A stretch of 64,000 nucleotides of DNA from the NCBI GenBank assembly GCA_020060215.1, contig JAGVAP010000051.1, positions 54,948-118,947 of the forward strand, read 5' to 3'. Made by a program: the position numbers and the translations under genes. Below the pieces are notes generated by a model. It ran no database searches, was not told the origin of the DNA, and was given only the letters and a program-made list of their open reading frames with translations. This document shows, one piece after another, positions 50,888 to 59,394 of this stretch. How positions within the stretch are numbered: position 1 is the stretch's first letter; each line of letters begins with the position of its first letter. The stretch comes from Deltaproteobacteria bacterium (lineage in GTDB: Bacteria > Desulfobacterota > DSM-4660 > Desulfatiglandales > HGW-15).

Positions 50888-51421
50888 TCAAGGCATCAGT
50901 ATTCTGGTCTCTACAGTCCTGGAAATGTCGTTCTGCCTCAAGGTCAGAGAGACGGCAATGCACCGGGTTTCGAAGGTAAAGGAGTTCCCGCAGTGTTCAC
51001 TGCTCGTACCCGTACCCGGATCAACCAGGAAATGGCAGTATCCCAGCTGAAAGCCCTCCACCCCGTCCGCGAGAACATGGCCGTTCAAGGTAACCGTGCG
51101 GCCCGAGTATGAAAGAGTGTTGATCGGGCTGACGTTGAAGTCAGGCGGATACTTCGCGCCGTATCGGATTTCAGCAGCCGAGCCTGATTCGATGCTGCTG
51201 ATATACGAGAACTCCTTGATGATGCGGGCCATGGCCAACTGTGTCTTGCGGCTCACATCCGTCCCTGCCCTGTAACGGGTGAACCCTCCCATCAAGGTCT
51301 CCAGTCCCAAGCCCGCGAAAACCGCCATCACCCCGAGGAGCATCAGTGCCATTACGAGCTCAAGGGTGGTGAATCCGCGCTTCCGGGACCCGAGCAACTT
51401 TTCCTGAGACGCGTTCCTCAT
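50888..51421 (-). CDS. GspJ/PilW-like minor pseudopilin (second cassette)
   Basis: A 177-residue type IV prepilin. The class III cleavage site and helix are KRG/FTTLELVMALMLLG, with glutamate at position 5 of the mature protein. A globular beta-rich domain follows, with YSGRTVTLNGHVLADGVEGF. Two cysteines (near residues 131 and 145) may form a disulfide. It overlaps the upstream I-like gene by ATGA. It is homologous to the protein at 53656-54216. Confidence 0.87.
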   Translation of the reverse strand: MRNASQEKLLGSRKRGFTTLELVMALMLLGVMAVFAGLGLETLMGGFTRYRAGTDVSRKTQLAMARIIKEFSYISSIESGSAAEIRYGAKYPPDFNVSPINTLSYSGRTVTLNGHVLADGVEGFQLGYCHFLVDPGTGTSSEHCGNSFTFETRCIAVSLTLRQNDISRTVETRILMP

Positions 51422-51849
51422 GGCGGCGGGGCCCTCATGGTGAGCAGGTGGGTGGCCCTCCTCCCTTCCACCTCGATGGTCAGCAGGTAGGGGTTGTTGG
51501 CGGCCGCGGCGCTTGGGTTCTCCCAGAACCTGTTCTTGAGGACCGTGTAGGTCCCGTACTTGTTGGTCAGCTTCTCCCCTTCGTCGCCGAGAGCATCGAC
51601 GAATCCTCCCAGGGCGTTGGCGTCCCAAGCCGCACTGATCCCCTGGGCCTCATAATCCGCGACAATCCGGGCCATGACCTGGTTGACGCTCAACAGGTTG
51701 TCCGTGGACTGTAGCGGCTCGGCGACTCGGCTCAATGGATTCAAAAACCCGAACAGCACAACCCCGAAGACCGCCGCCGCCGTTACGGTGACGATGAGCT
51801 CCAAAAGGGTAAAGCCCAAAGAACGACCCACCCGCGAGCTGCCGTTCAT
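51418..51849 (-). CDS. GspI/PilV-like minor pseudopilin (second cassette)
   Basis: A 143-residue prepilin with the cleavage site LG/FTLLELIVTV and glutamate at mature position 5. The C-terminal block LTNKYGTYTVLKNRFWEN then LLTIEVEG aligns with the first-cassette protein at 54200-54661 (LSNSFGEYTIVENRYIKF then LKVTIRND). Both ends are ATGA overlaps with neighbouring pseudopilin genes. Confidence 0.86.
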   Translation of the reverse strand: MNGSSRVGRSLGFTLLELIVTVTAAAVFGVVLFGFLNPLSRVAEPLQSTDNLLSVNQVMARIVADYEAQGISAAWDANALGGFVDALGDEGEKLTNKYGTYTVLKNRFWENPSAAAANNPYLLTIEVEGRRATHLLTMRAPPP

Positions 51850-52295
51850 GGGATGAACCCTGTATGTGCGACGACGGTCACGGTCTTTCCTCCTGAGAAG
51901 GCGATCACGTGGTCGTTCCGGAGGAGTGAGCCGTCCAGGGAGGGCCTGCCGAAAAAATCGAAAGTCAGCCTCCCCGTTCCGCCTGAAACGGCGGCGCCGT
52001 TCAGGACGTGCGCGGATGCGTCCTCGCCCGGGAAATGAAGGGGAGCCTGGACGCCGTCCCTGATCAACCGGTAAGAGCCGGAGGAAATCTCCACCCCCCA
52101 GACGGCCTGAAGACCCTCGCTCATGGCCCTGGCCTGGGCGAAGCGCAGATTCGCTTTCAACAGCTCCGTCTCTCCGGCCGTGGACGCACCCGTATCCGCC
52201 ACCCGGACCACGGCCACAGACGTCAGGATGGCCATGACCGCGAGCACCGCGATGATTTCAATGACCGTGACCCCACGGGATTTCCAGAAGCGCAT
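51846..52295 (-). CDS. GspH/FimT-like minor pseudopilin (second cassette)
   Basis: A 149-residue prepilin with the cleavage site SRG/VTVIEIIAVLAVMAIL. The residue after the cleavage glycine is valine rather than phenylalanine, and the glutamate at position 5 is kept. A GspH-like globular domain follows, ending in KTVTVVAHTGFIP, which parallels the end of the first-cassette homologue (PVTVTKGTGFVP). It lies 44 bp after the first-cassette K-like gene and opens the second cassette. Confidence 0.85.
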   Translation of the reverse strand: MRFWKSRGVTVIEIIAVLAVMAILTSVAVVRVADTGASTAGETELLKANLRFAQARAMSEGLQAVWGVEISSGSYRLIRDGVQAPLHFPGEDASAHVLNGAAVSGGTGRLTFDFFGRPSLDGSLLRNDHVIAFSGGKTVTVVAHTGFIP

Positions 52296-52339
52296 TCACG
52301 CCCCCAGGGGTCGGCGTCGGAAAGGGAAATCAACCGTTC

Positions 52340-53653
52340 TCACCATTGGCTTCCTCCACTCCCCATCCCCTGGATGGTCGTGCTGAAATCGGCGAATAAC
52401 TGGGCATCCTTCGCGAATGAGTCGTAGAAGGCATGGACCCCGATCTCCGGGCGATCCGCAGTGAAGTTCTCCGAGGTAAAGGTGCGATCCACCACTTGTG
52501 TGCTCGACGACTCCGCGTCGACCGCGGAGGTGTTGAGATAGGTCCAGGTGACCTGTTTGAAGTTGTTGAAGTTCCAGTTGATGGTCCCCAGGGGATAGGC
52601 CGGGGGACGCTGCACGTACGCATGGATGTAATTGCGATGGTCTCCGTCCACATCCTTCTCGTTCACTCGGATGATGAGGGCCGCCCACTGGGTCAGGATC
52701 CACTTGTTGGAGACATAGTCCAGGAGACCGTACGTTGGGTGCACCGGGGCGGAGGCGAGGAGGGTGAAGACTCCTCCGACCTTCTTCCAAAGGACCGCGT
52801 AGACGGTCCCATCCGTGGAGAGTGTGTTCTTGATGCCGCTGAAGGAGGAGCTTCTGTACCATGACGGTCCATTGGTCCCGTTGGAGCGGTAGAAAGAAAT
52901 ACCATAGGAGTTCAGGGCGCCGGCATCCTGGACGCGGAAGGAGATGCCGATCATGTAGTAGTTCCCCGGGCTCATCTTGCTGATATCGATCTTCACCTGC
53001 AGAAAATAGCCTAAAACGCCGCCGTTGTTTTCCACCGCGGTCGGGAAATCCATGAGTTCGGGGTTCAAGTTGATCGCCCCCTGGTCGCCTTTGAATTCCA
53101 GGGTTCCTTCTTCGGTGACGATGACATCGCCCTCGGAGGTCGCGACCGGCGTCCAGGTGTCATCCAACTCTTCCGCGGTGGGGTCCACCGCATTGAAAGC
53201 GATGGGGATCACCTCGCCGGTAGACGGGTCGACGATCGTCGTCGACCCGGCGACATCCTGTTTGCTGATCTCCTTGGTGACCAGCTGACGCGTCGTCAGC
53301 CAGCCCGATTCCACGGCACCCGTCGACTCGATGACGAGCCGGGTGGGATCGCCGGCCTTGTCATAGGTCTTGACCGTAAACTGACCGTTGCTGAGCGTGA
53401 AGGTCTGAGGTGTGGGAAACGGACCGTTGGTGTAGTTCGTGTTGGGATCGAACAGATAGCGGGCATAGTTGATCCCCGTCTCGCCGATGTAATAGGCCCG
53501 CTGCTGTCGGTTGGCGAGGAGTTCCCCATAGGACGCCGTGGTGGAATAGGAGAGCATCCCGCCGGCGGCCACCCCCATCACCAGGATAGAAACGATGAGG
53601 GTGATCAGGACCGCACCTTTTTGGCCCTTTCCTGGCTTCTGCCTAGGTTTCAC
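52340..53653 (-). CDS. PilX/GspK-like pseudopilin with a lectin/LamG-like passenger (first cassette, K position)
   Basis: A 437-residue protein. The N-terminus is a prepilin-like helix (QKG/AVLITLIVSILVMGVAAGG) lacking the mature position 5 glutamate, followed by a PilX-like segment (ANRQQRAYYIGETGINYARYL). Residues of about 165-430 look like a beta-sandwich of the LamG/concanavalin type (GNYYMIGISFRVQDAG, KDVDGDHRNYIHAYVQ, IGVHAFYDSF). This passenger is unrelated to the beta-solenoid of the second-cassette K-like protein. The GTG start at 53653 follows the upstream stop by two bases with AGAAGG upstream. Confidence 0.76.
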   Translation of the reverse strand: MKPRQKPGKGQKGAVLITLIVSILVMGVAAGGMLSYSTTASYGELLANRQQRAYYIGETGINYARYLFDPNTNYTNGPFPTPQTFTLSNGQFTVKTYDKAGDPTRLVIESTGAVESGWLTTRQLVTKEISKQDVAGSTTIVDPSTGEVIPIAFNAVDPTAEELDDTWTPVATSEGDVIVTEEGTLEFKGDQGAINLNPELMDFPTAVENNGGVLGYFLQVKIDISKMSPGNYYMIGISFRVQDAGALNSYGISFYRSNGTNGPSWYRSSSFSGIKNTLSTDGTVYAVLWKKVGGVFTLLASAPVHPTYGLLDYVSNKWILTQWAALIIRVNEKDVDGDHRNYIHAYVQRPPAYPLGTINWNFNNFKQVTWTYLNTSAVDAESSSTQVVDRTFTSENFTADRPEIGVHAFYDSFAKDAQLFADFSTTIQGMGSGGSQW

Positions 53654-53655
53654 AT

Positions 53656-54216
53656 CTACCTTCTCTCGATGTTTCTCGGCCTGACCCGCGCCGTGAACCG
53701 GGACTTCCCTTGGTCCGCGCCCGTCAACTCCAGCGTGATCTCTATGACGCGTGATGAAGGTTGCCATGTCCCCTGGTCTGTGCTGCTGTCGATGTCATAG
53801 TTGTAGTACTTCAGGCTGAAACCGCTCACCTGATCCGTCAACACATCCCCTTCGGTGCTGGATTCTGAGTAACTGTCGTTAAAGGTGACCCGGTCCCCGG
53901 AAAACATGATCTTGCGCGTGCCGGAAGCGCCGTTCTTGATGGACGTAAAAGTGATCCATGTGGAGACACCGCTGGTGACATCGGTGATATTGTTGCACTC
54001 CTTCACCAGTTTCGTCACGGCGATCTGCCCTTTTTGTACCGTTTCCGCATTCTTTTTCGTGAAGACCACCCCTTGTACCACCTTTGTGAAGGCGAGACCG
54101 GCCACGACCCCTATGACGCCGACCAGCGTCATCACCACGATAAGCTCCAGGGCCGTGAATCCCCTCTTGTTACCGGCGACGCTGCAGACGGACGATTCTC
54201 TATGGGGCGAAGACAT
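53656..54216 (-). CDS. GspJ/PilW-like minor pseudopilin (first cassette)
   Basis: A 186-residue prepilin with KRG/FTALELIVVMTLVG and glutamate at mature position 5. The body matches the second-cassette protein in layout: KGQIAVTKLVKECNNI versus KTQLAMARIIKEFSYI, then FSGDRVTFND versus YSGRTVTLNG. It overlaps the upstream I-like gene by 17 bases and is 2 bases from the K-like gene. Confidence 0.87.
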   Translation of the reverse strand: MSSPHRESSVCSVAGNKRGFTALELIVVMTLVGVIGVVAGLAFTKVVQGVVFTKKNAETVQKGQIAVTKLVKECNNITDVTSGVSTWITFTSIKNGASGTRKIMFSGDRVTFNDSYSESSTEGDVLTDQVSGFSLKYYNYDIDSSTDQGTWQPSSRVIEITLELTGADQGKSRFTARVRPRNIERR

Positions 54217-54661
54217 ACGTCAGGGTCTCGTTGATGTCGTTCCTGATGGTCACCTTGAGCATCTTGTCCGGGTCGCTTTCGTCGGCTCCCGTTTCGTTCC
54301 CGGTCCCGTCGAACTTGATGTAGCGGTTCTCGACGATGGTGTATTCCCCGAAGCTGTTGGATAGGGTCGCCCCCTCATTGCCCGGTGGGGAGGTCACGCC
54401 TCCTGCAATCAGATCTCGCAGCTCCGGAAGCATGTGGTAGTACTCGAAGTCCTCATAATAGGCGGTCAGAAAATTTTCCATGACCTGCTGGAGAGCGAAA
54501 GACTCCTTCATGCGGAAGATCGGCTCCGAGCTCCTCGTCATCGACGTCCCCAGAACCGAGAACACCATTGTCCCCACGACGGCGGCGACCATGAGGGTCA
54601 CGATCACCTCCACCAGGGTGAACCCCGCTCTCTTCAGTTCCGTCGGCCTCCTCCCCTTCAT
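54200..54661 (-). CDS. GspI/PilV-like minor pseudopilin (first cassette)
   Basis: A 153-residue prepilin with KRAG/FTLVEVIVTLMVAA and glutamate at mature position 5. The globular part contains FALQQVMENFLTAYYEDFEY and the C-terminal YTIVENRYIKF block shared with its second-cassette homologue. The start at 54661 overlaps the H-like stop by ATGA; a longer in-frame reading has no prepilin features and was dropped. Confidence 0.86.
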   Translation of the reverse strand: MKGRRPTELKRAGFTLVEVIVTLMVAAVVGTMVFSVLGTSMTRSSEPIFRMKESFALQQVMENFLTAYYEDFEYYHMLPELRDLIAGGVTSPPGNEGATLSNSFGEYTIVENRYIKFDGTGNETGADESDPDKMLKVTIRNDINETLTYVFAP

Positions 54662-55131
54662 GGGACGAATCCCGTCCCCTTGGTCACGGTCACAGGGACG
54701 GTCTCGCCGCCGCCGGAGATGTGGACGGTGATATCGGACATCACGGGATTTCTCGCTCCGTCCACAGGGGTCCCCCATTCGTCGAAGGTGACGACCGCCT
54801 CTGTGGTCGTGATCCCGCTCGGAAACGTGTGGGTCGGCGAATCCTCGTTAGGTAGGCGGTAGCCTGCGATGCTTCCGTCTCTCATCACCGTGTACGAACT
54901 TCCTGCAAAGGAGACGCCCCAGGTCCCCACATCGCTGAGCGCGCGGAAGTGGACGTATCGAAGGTGGGTTTTCACGATATCCGCCTCCGCGGCGAGTGAA
55001 AAGCTCCGGGGGGTGACGATTCTTGTCACGGCTACGGCAGAGAGGATGGAGATGATCACAAGGACCGTGATCACTTCAACGGTCGTAAAACCGCGCATTC
55101 CCTTGTTCGAGCGATTGGGTTCACCTTCCAT
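54658..55131 (-). CDS. GspH/FimT-like minor pseudopilin (first cassette)
   Basis: A 157-residue prepilin with MRG/FTTVEVITVLVIISIL and glutamate at mature position 5. The GspH-like domain contains WGVSFAGSSYTVMRDGSI and FDEWGTPVDGARNPV and ends TKGTGFVP; the second-cassette copy has matching WGVEISSGSYRLIRDGV and TGFIP. It opens the first cassette 17 bp after the PilT-like ATPase gene. Confidence 0.87.
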   Translation of the reverse strand: MEGEPNRSNKGMRGFTTVEVITVLVIISILSAVAVTRIVTPRSFSLAAEADIVKTHLRYVHFRALSDVGTWGVSFAGSSYTVMRDGSIAGYRLPNEDSPTHTFPSGITTTEAVVTFDEWGTPVDGARNPVMSDITVHISGGGETVPVTVTKGTGFVP

Positions 55132-55148
55132 GACGTACCGGACCCCTC

Positions 55149-56393
55149 CTAACCCCTCTCTTCTTTCTCCTCTTCTCCGAACTGCGCGATGAGGTCTTTC
55201 AGATCCACGGCACTGTCGAGGACGACATAATTCTGGTCGCCCTCTTCCCGAACCTGTTGGGCCGAAGACCGCTGCAGATCGTCCTCCACGGTGGTCATAT
55301 AGACCACATCCTGAACGGCGAGGGGGTCGATCAGGCTGGACCTGAAATCGGGCTCCTTGGACGATTCGGATCTCGGATTCTTATAGGGATGGTTGAACGA
55401 GCTCCGGGTAGCGATGAACTCGCGTTCGTAGAGTTCATGGGTGAACATCCCTTCGTTCCGGCCGGTCTGCAGGATGGTCTCCAGCTGCGCCACCTTGTTG
55501 TCACGGATGCTGCTTCGGACGGAAGGGGCATTCCTCAGGATGGAGAGTACGGGTACCCTGAAACCGGCCTTTTCCATATAAACCAGTTGCTGCACAATCA
55601 GCCAGGAAATGGTCGAGGCGAACTGATACCGGATGACGTCCTGGCTGTCCCCGGTGGCGGAATTGTTGATGCGGTGCACGGCATCTTCGACATCGGTGGC
55701 GTGGAGGGTCGCGAAAACCAGGTGGCCGGATTCGGCGGCATTGAGCGTCAAACGGATGGTGTCGGGCTCCCGCAGCTCGCCGACGAAGATCACATCGGGG
55801 TTTTCCCGAAGGACATCCAGCAACCCCTGCCTGAAGGAGGGGACATGGATCCCGACCTCCCGCTGCTCGATGAAGGCCTTCTTCGACTGAAACCGATACT
55901 CGATCGGATCTTCGATGGTAATGATGTGGACCGGGCGCGAACGGTTGATCTCCTCCAGGATGGCGGCGACGGTGGTGGACTTGCCGGACCCCGTGCTGCC
56001 GCACACCAGGATGAGGCCCGATCGAAGATCTCTGATCGTTCCCAGAGAAGGGTGGAGGTTGAGACCGCTCAGGTCCGGTATGGTTTCGGGCAGAAGCCGT
56101 ATCGCCAGGCTCAGCCCACGGGTGGTGTAGAACACATTGATCCGTATTCGGACCTGGTTGATGGAGAGGGCCAGGTCGACGGACCACCGTTTCTTGAGGG
56201 TGTGAAGTTGCCTGTCGGTAAGCATATCCCTGACCACGGCGTCGACTTCCGCAGGACTCCATCGGGGGTTGTTCCTGTCGAAGTGAATGACCCCTTCTCG
56301 TCGATAGGTGAGAGGGTGTCCTCCCACAATATGGACGTCCGAGAAGCGGTTCCTGATGGAGGTCGTGATCAGTTCCTCAAATCGTTTGTTCAT
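55149..56393 (-). CDS. PilT-like secretion/pilus ATPase
   Basis: A 414-residue hexameric-type ATPase of the PilT/GspE superfamily. Walker A is GSTGSGKST near residue 131, the Asp box is IITIEDPIEYRF, Walker B NPDVIFVGELREPDTI, and the His box HLVFATLHATD. The N-terminal domain is the short PilT kind (ITTSIRNRFSDVHIVGGHP). After the core a C-terminal extension of about 70 residues (FNHPYKNPRSESSKEP onward) ends in a PilT-like tail helix region (DLKDLIAQFGEEEKEE). It may retract the pilus or provide a second motor. A much longer in-frame reading upstream lies out of frame over the activator gene and was rejected. Confidence 0.87.
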   Translation of the reverse strand: MNKRFEELITTSIRNRFSDVHIVGGHPLTYRREGVIHFDRNNPRWSPAEVDAVVRDMLTDRQLHTLKKRWSVDLALSINQVRIRINVFYTTRGLSLAIRLLPETIPDLSGLNLHPSLGTIRDLRSGLILVCGSTGSGKSTTVAAILEEINRSRPVHIITIEDPIEYRFQSKKAFIEQREVGIHVPSFRQGLLDVLRENPDVIFVGELREPDTIRLTLNAAESGHLVFATLHATDVEDAVHRINNSATGDSQDVIRYQFASTISWLIVQQLVYMEKAGFRVPVLSILRNAPSVRSSIRDNKVAQLETILQTGRNEGMFTHELYEREFIATRSSFNHPYKNPRSESSKEPDFRSSLIDPLAVQDVVYMTTVEDDLQRSSAQQVREEGDQNYVVLDSAVDLKDLIAQFGEEEKEERG

Positions 56394-56503
56394 CTCTTCG
56401 ATCCTTTTTCGAGAACCGCCCCGAAGACCCGAAGGCAAGGAGAGGACGGGGTACAGCCATCTTTGCGGCTTCGTGTCCCGGCGGCTGAACCTATTCTTTT
56501 CAT

Positions 56504-57949
56504 CTACGAACCGTTCTTGAGAGACCGCACGTCGATCCCGTGTTTCTTCACCCGGTGCCACAGGCTTCTCTGGTTGATCCCGAGGATCTCCGCCGCCTTC
56601 ACCTGCAAGCCGTTGGCCCGGCGCAGGGCTTCGAGGATCATCGCCTTTTCCATGTCGCGCAACCGGGTATCGATGGAAAACGGAGCATCGGCGCCGTTTC
56701 CGTAGGCGGAGAGACTGAAAGGCCCCCTGACCTCGGCCGGGAGGTCTGAGGGTTCGATCCTGCTCCCCCGGCACATGACTGCGGCCCTCTCGATGACGTT
56801 CTGCAGCTGTCTCACGTTTCCGGGCCAGGAATAGCTCAAGAGGAGCTGGAGGGCCTCCTCCGAAAGGACAAGGTTCTTCTCCTTCTGGCGTCCTGTCGCA
56901 AGAAAATATTCCGCAAGAAGGGGGATATCCTCCTTGCGTCCCCTCAGGGGAGGAAGGAGGATCGAGAACACCTTGATCCGGTACAGGAGGTCTTCCCGGA
57001 ACAACTCCTTCTTCACCATCTCCTCCAGGTCCTTGTTGGTCGCCACGATCAACCGCACATCGCACCGGATCGGTTGATTTCCCCCTACCCGCTCGAACTC
57101 GCGCTCCTGGATCACTCTCAAGATCTTGGCCTGGGTGGGCAGGGCCATGTCGCCGATCTCGTCGAGAAAAAGGGTCCCCCGGTCGGCGGCCTCGAACTTG
57201 CCTTTCTTCCGGGCCAGAGCCCCTGTGAATGCCCCCTTCTCGTGCCCGAAAAGCTCGCTCTCGAGCAGTCCTTCGGGGATGGCGGCGCAGTTCAGCTTGA
57301 CAAAGGGGCCCTTGCGCAGGCTGTGAGCGTGCAGGGCTTCGGCAATGAGTTCCTTCCCGGTCCCGCTCTCCCCCAGAAGCAAGACCGTCGAATCCGTAGG
57401 CGCCACCCTTGCAGTCTGGACCAGGACGCCGCGGATGGCGCGGCTCTCCCCGACGATGCCCGGGAAGCGCTCCCTCGCTTCGACCCTGGACAGGACCTCG
57501 GTCACCTGCTCGAAGACCTGCGAGATATGGGAGATCTCGTCCTTCGACTTGAGAATGGTGCCGTCGGGGGGTACCGCGGTCTTGAGAACGCTCAGGTCCT
57601 CGGCTCTTCGAACGAACCGCTCCACCGGGCCAAGGATCACCCTCACCACGAAAAGCCCGCACAGGAATCCGAAAACCGAGCAGGAGAGAAGCCATAGGGT
57701 GACCGCCATGGTCGGATTGGAACCGTGTTGAAGGTAGAACTGGGCCAGCCGGTAGGTCACGATCCCGGAAAGAGACGCTATCCCGCCGAAGATCACGGGG
57801 ATGATGACATGAAGACGGACATGGAAGCGGGTCCTGTACCTGGCCGCCGTTTCGGGGGGAGCCGCCGGCGGCTTCCTTTGAACCGGGGACCCTATGGGCT
57901 GGTCCGAGGGAGGGGGTGAGAAACCATCTTTCTCGGCGACTGTAACCAT
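56504..57949 (-). CDS. Membrane-anchored sigma-54 transcriptional activator (AAA+, Fis HTH)
   Basis: A 481-residue bacterial enhancer-binding protein without a receiver domain. Two membrane helices lie at about residues 46-62 and 80-103, followed by a HAMP-like linker ([19 protein letters not shown]). The AAA+ domain has Walker A GESGTGKE, the sigma-54 contact loop GAFTGA and Walker [11 protein letters not shown], and ends with a Fis-type HTH ([21 protein letters not shown]). The start at 57949 has GGAAAGG upstream. It sits inside the pilus locus between pilC and the PilT-like gene, so it probably controls that locus in response to a membrane or periplasmic signal. Confidence 0.88.
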   Translation of the reverse strand: MVTVAEKDGFSPPPSDQPIGSPVQRKPPAAPPETAARYRTRFHVRLHVIIPVIFGGIASLSGIVTYRLAQFYLQHGSNPTMAVTLWLLSCSVFGFLCGLFVVRVILGPVERFVRRAEDLSVLKTAVPPDGTILKSKDEISHISQVFEQVTEVLSRVEARERFPGIVGESRAIRGVLVQTARVAPTDSTVLLLGESGTGKELIAEALHAHSLRKGPFVKLNCAAIPEGLLESELFGHEKGAFTGALARKKGKFEAADRGTLFLDEIGDMALPTQAKILRVIQEREFERVGGNQPIRCDVRLIVATNKDLEEMVKKELFREDLLYRIKVFSILLPPLRGRKEDIPLLAEYFLATGRQKEKNLVLSEEALQLLLSYSWPGNVRQLQNVIERAAVMCRGSRIEPSDLPAEVRGPFSLSAYGNGADAPFSIDTRLRDMEKAMILEALRRANGLQVKAAEILGINQRSLWHRVKKHGIDVRSLKNGS

Positions 57950-58020
57950 ACCTTTCCGTCCTGTTTCCGTCTCAGATGAACCAAGAACCTTGAACCGCGA
58001 CCTTCTCCAATCGGAATGCT

Positions 58021-58090
58021 CCGGCAAGCTCAGCACGAACGGAGGTTCGACGAGCTTCGCCGTTCACCCTGAGCTGTCCTAGGGTGAACG
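58021..58090. repeat. TTCACCCT/AGGGTGAA inverted repeat
   Basis: Perfect 10-bp arms CGTTCACCCT (58061-58070) and AGGGTGAACG (58081-58090) with a 10-base loop. A diverged AAGCTCAGCACGAACGG block at 58026-58042 precedes it. This is typical of the common TTCACCCTGAGC-type dispersed repeat. It lies between pilC and the activator gene. Confidence 0.65.
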
Positions 58091-58143
58091 CGACTCTTTA
58101 CGGGACCGCCGATCTTTGACCCCGGGCTACCGGCCCGGGAACC

Positions 58144-59352
58144 TCATCTCACCATCCGGGCCAAGTCCCACATCGGGAGAAAGATGGCCAATGCAAAAAA
58201 GCCCACGACCGCCGACAGGCCGACGATCAGCACCGGGCCGATCAGTTCCGAAAGCCGCCTGGTGGCGTAATCCACCTCTTCGTCGTAGTGGGACGAAACT
58301 TCTCGAAGCATCTCGTCCAGCTTCCCGGACTCCTCTCCGATCGCGACCATGCTGATCACCATGGGGGGGAAATACTTGGCCGACCGCAGGGGGCCGGAAA
58401 TCCCGTGGCCTTCCTCGAGCCTTTCCCGGAGCCGGTCGAACTGCCTGGAGATGGCGGAGTTCCCGATCGTCGAGGAAAGGATCTCCAATGCGTCGAGCAC
58501 AACCACACCGCTCGACTGGAGGATGGCGAAGATGCTCGCAAAACGGGACATGGCGGACTTCACGAACAGAGGACCTATCCCGGGAAGTCGAAGCATCAGC
58601 GAGTTCCATACGAACCGCCCCCGCGGGGTCCTCACGTAGTAGGCCGCCGCCACGACGATGCCCACCGCGCCCCCCAGCAGGAGATACCAGTAGTTGAGCA
58701 TGAACCGGTAGAGGAGATCACAGATGACCGTCGGCAGAGGAAGCTCGATCCTGGCCGCCTCGAAGATCTTGATGAATTTCGGCACCACAAAGGTGAGCAG
58801 GACAAAGAACGCGATACCCAGAAAGAGGACGACGATCATGGGGTACTGAAGGGCGGACTTGATGTCGGATTTGACTTTGTGCTCATGCTCGATCAGGTAA
58901 GTGAGCCGGTCCAGCACCTCGGGGAGGGATCCGCTCGTCTCCCCGGCACGAATCATGCTGCAGTACAGATCCGAAAAAACCTGCGGGTGTTTGCGGAAGG
59001 CCTCGGCGATGGGAACGCCTTCCCGGACGTCCTCCCTCAAGGCCGTGATGATCTTCTTCAAACGGCGGTTCTCGGTCTGCTCTTCGAGGATTCCGAACAG
59101 GGCGACGATGGAGATTCCGGCCCGAAGCATGGTTCTGAACTGTTTCGTGAACAGGATGAGCTCGGGTGTCTTGACGGGAGAGCCGACGTGAAAACGAGAG
59201 AAACCGGTCTCCCCCTCCTTTGCCGGGGAGATGGAGGAGGGGATGTAGCCCTTTTCCCCGATCACCCTTCGCGCATGATCTTCGGAATCGGCCTCCACGG
59301 TCCCTGAGATGGGTTGGCCGAGCTCATTGATGGCCTTGTAGGAGAACTTCAT
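58144..59352 (-). CDS. pilC: Type II secretion F / PilC-family inner-membrane platform protein
   Basis: A 402-residue GspF/PilC protein. The N-terminal MKFSYKAINELGQPISGTVEA is the standard opening of the family. Two homologous cytoplasmic domains alternate with three membrane helices: LYCSMIRAGETSGSLPEVLDRLT in the first and MVAIGEESGKLDEMLREVSSHYDEEV in the second. It anchors the motor ATPase and the pilin-extraction complex. It lies 42 bp after the PilB-like gene. The symbol follows family membership; gspF or mshG would be equally defensible. Confidence 0.93.
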   Translation of the reverse strand: MKFSYKAINELGQPISGTVEADSEDHARRVIGEKGYIPSSISPAKEGETGFSRFHVGSPVKTPELILFTKQFRTMLRAGISIVALFGILEEQTENRRLKKIITALREDVREGVPIAEAFRKHPQVFSDLYCSMIRAGETSGSLPEVLDRLTYLIEHEHKVKSDIKSALQYPMIVVLFLGIAFFVLLTFVVPKFIKIFEAARIELPLPTVICDLLYRFMLNYWYLLLGGAVGIVVAAAYYVRTPRGRFVWNSLMLRLPGIGPLFVKSAMSRFASIFAILQSSGVVVLDALEILSSTIGNSAISRQFDRLRERLEEGHGISGPLRSAKYFPPMVISMVAIGEESGKLDEMLREVSSHYDEEVDYATRRLSELIGPVLIVGLSAVVGFFALAIFLPMWDLARMVR

Positions 59353-59394
59353 CTTCTGCGTCCCACGTCATGTGTCCTGGTGGCGGCCACTCTC

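Noticed and set aside
56394..57695. An N-terminal extension of the PilT-like ATPase reading frame
   Set aside because: The upstream part lies out of frame over the sigma-54 activator, whose motifs ([14 protein letters not shown]) are in the other frame; the PilT domain begins at Met 56393.
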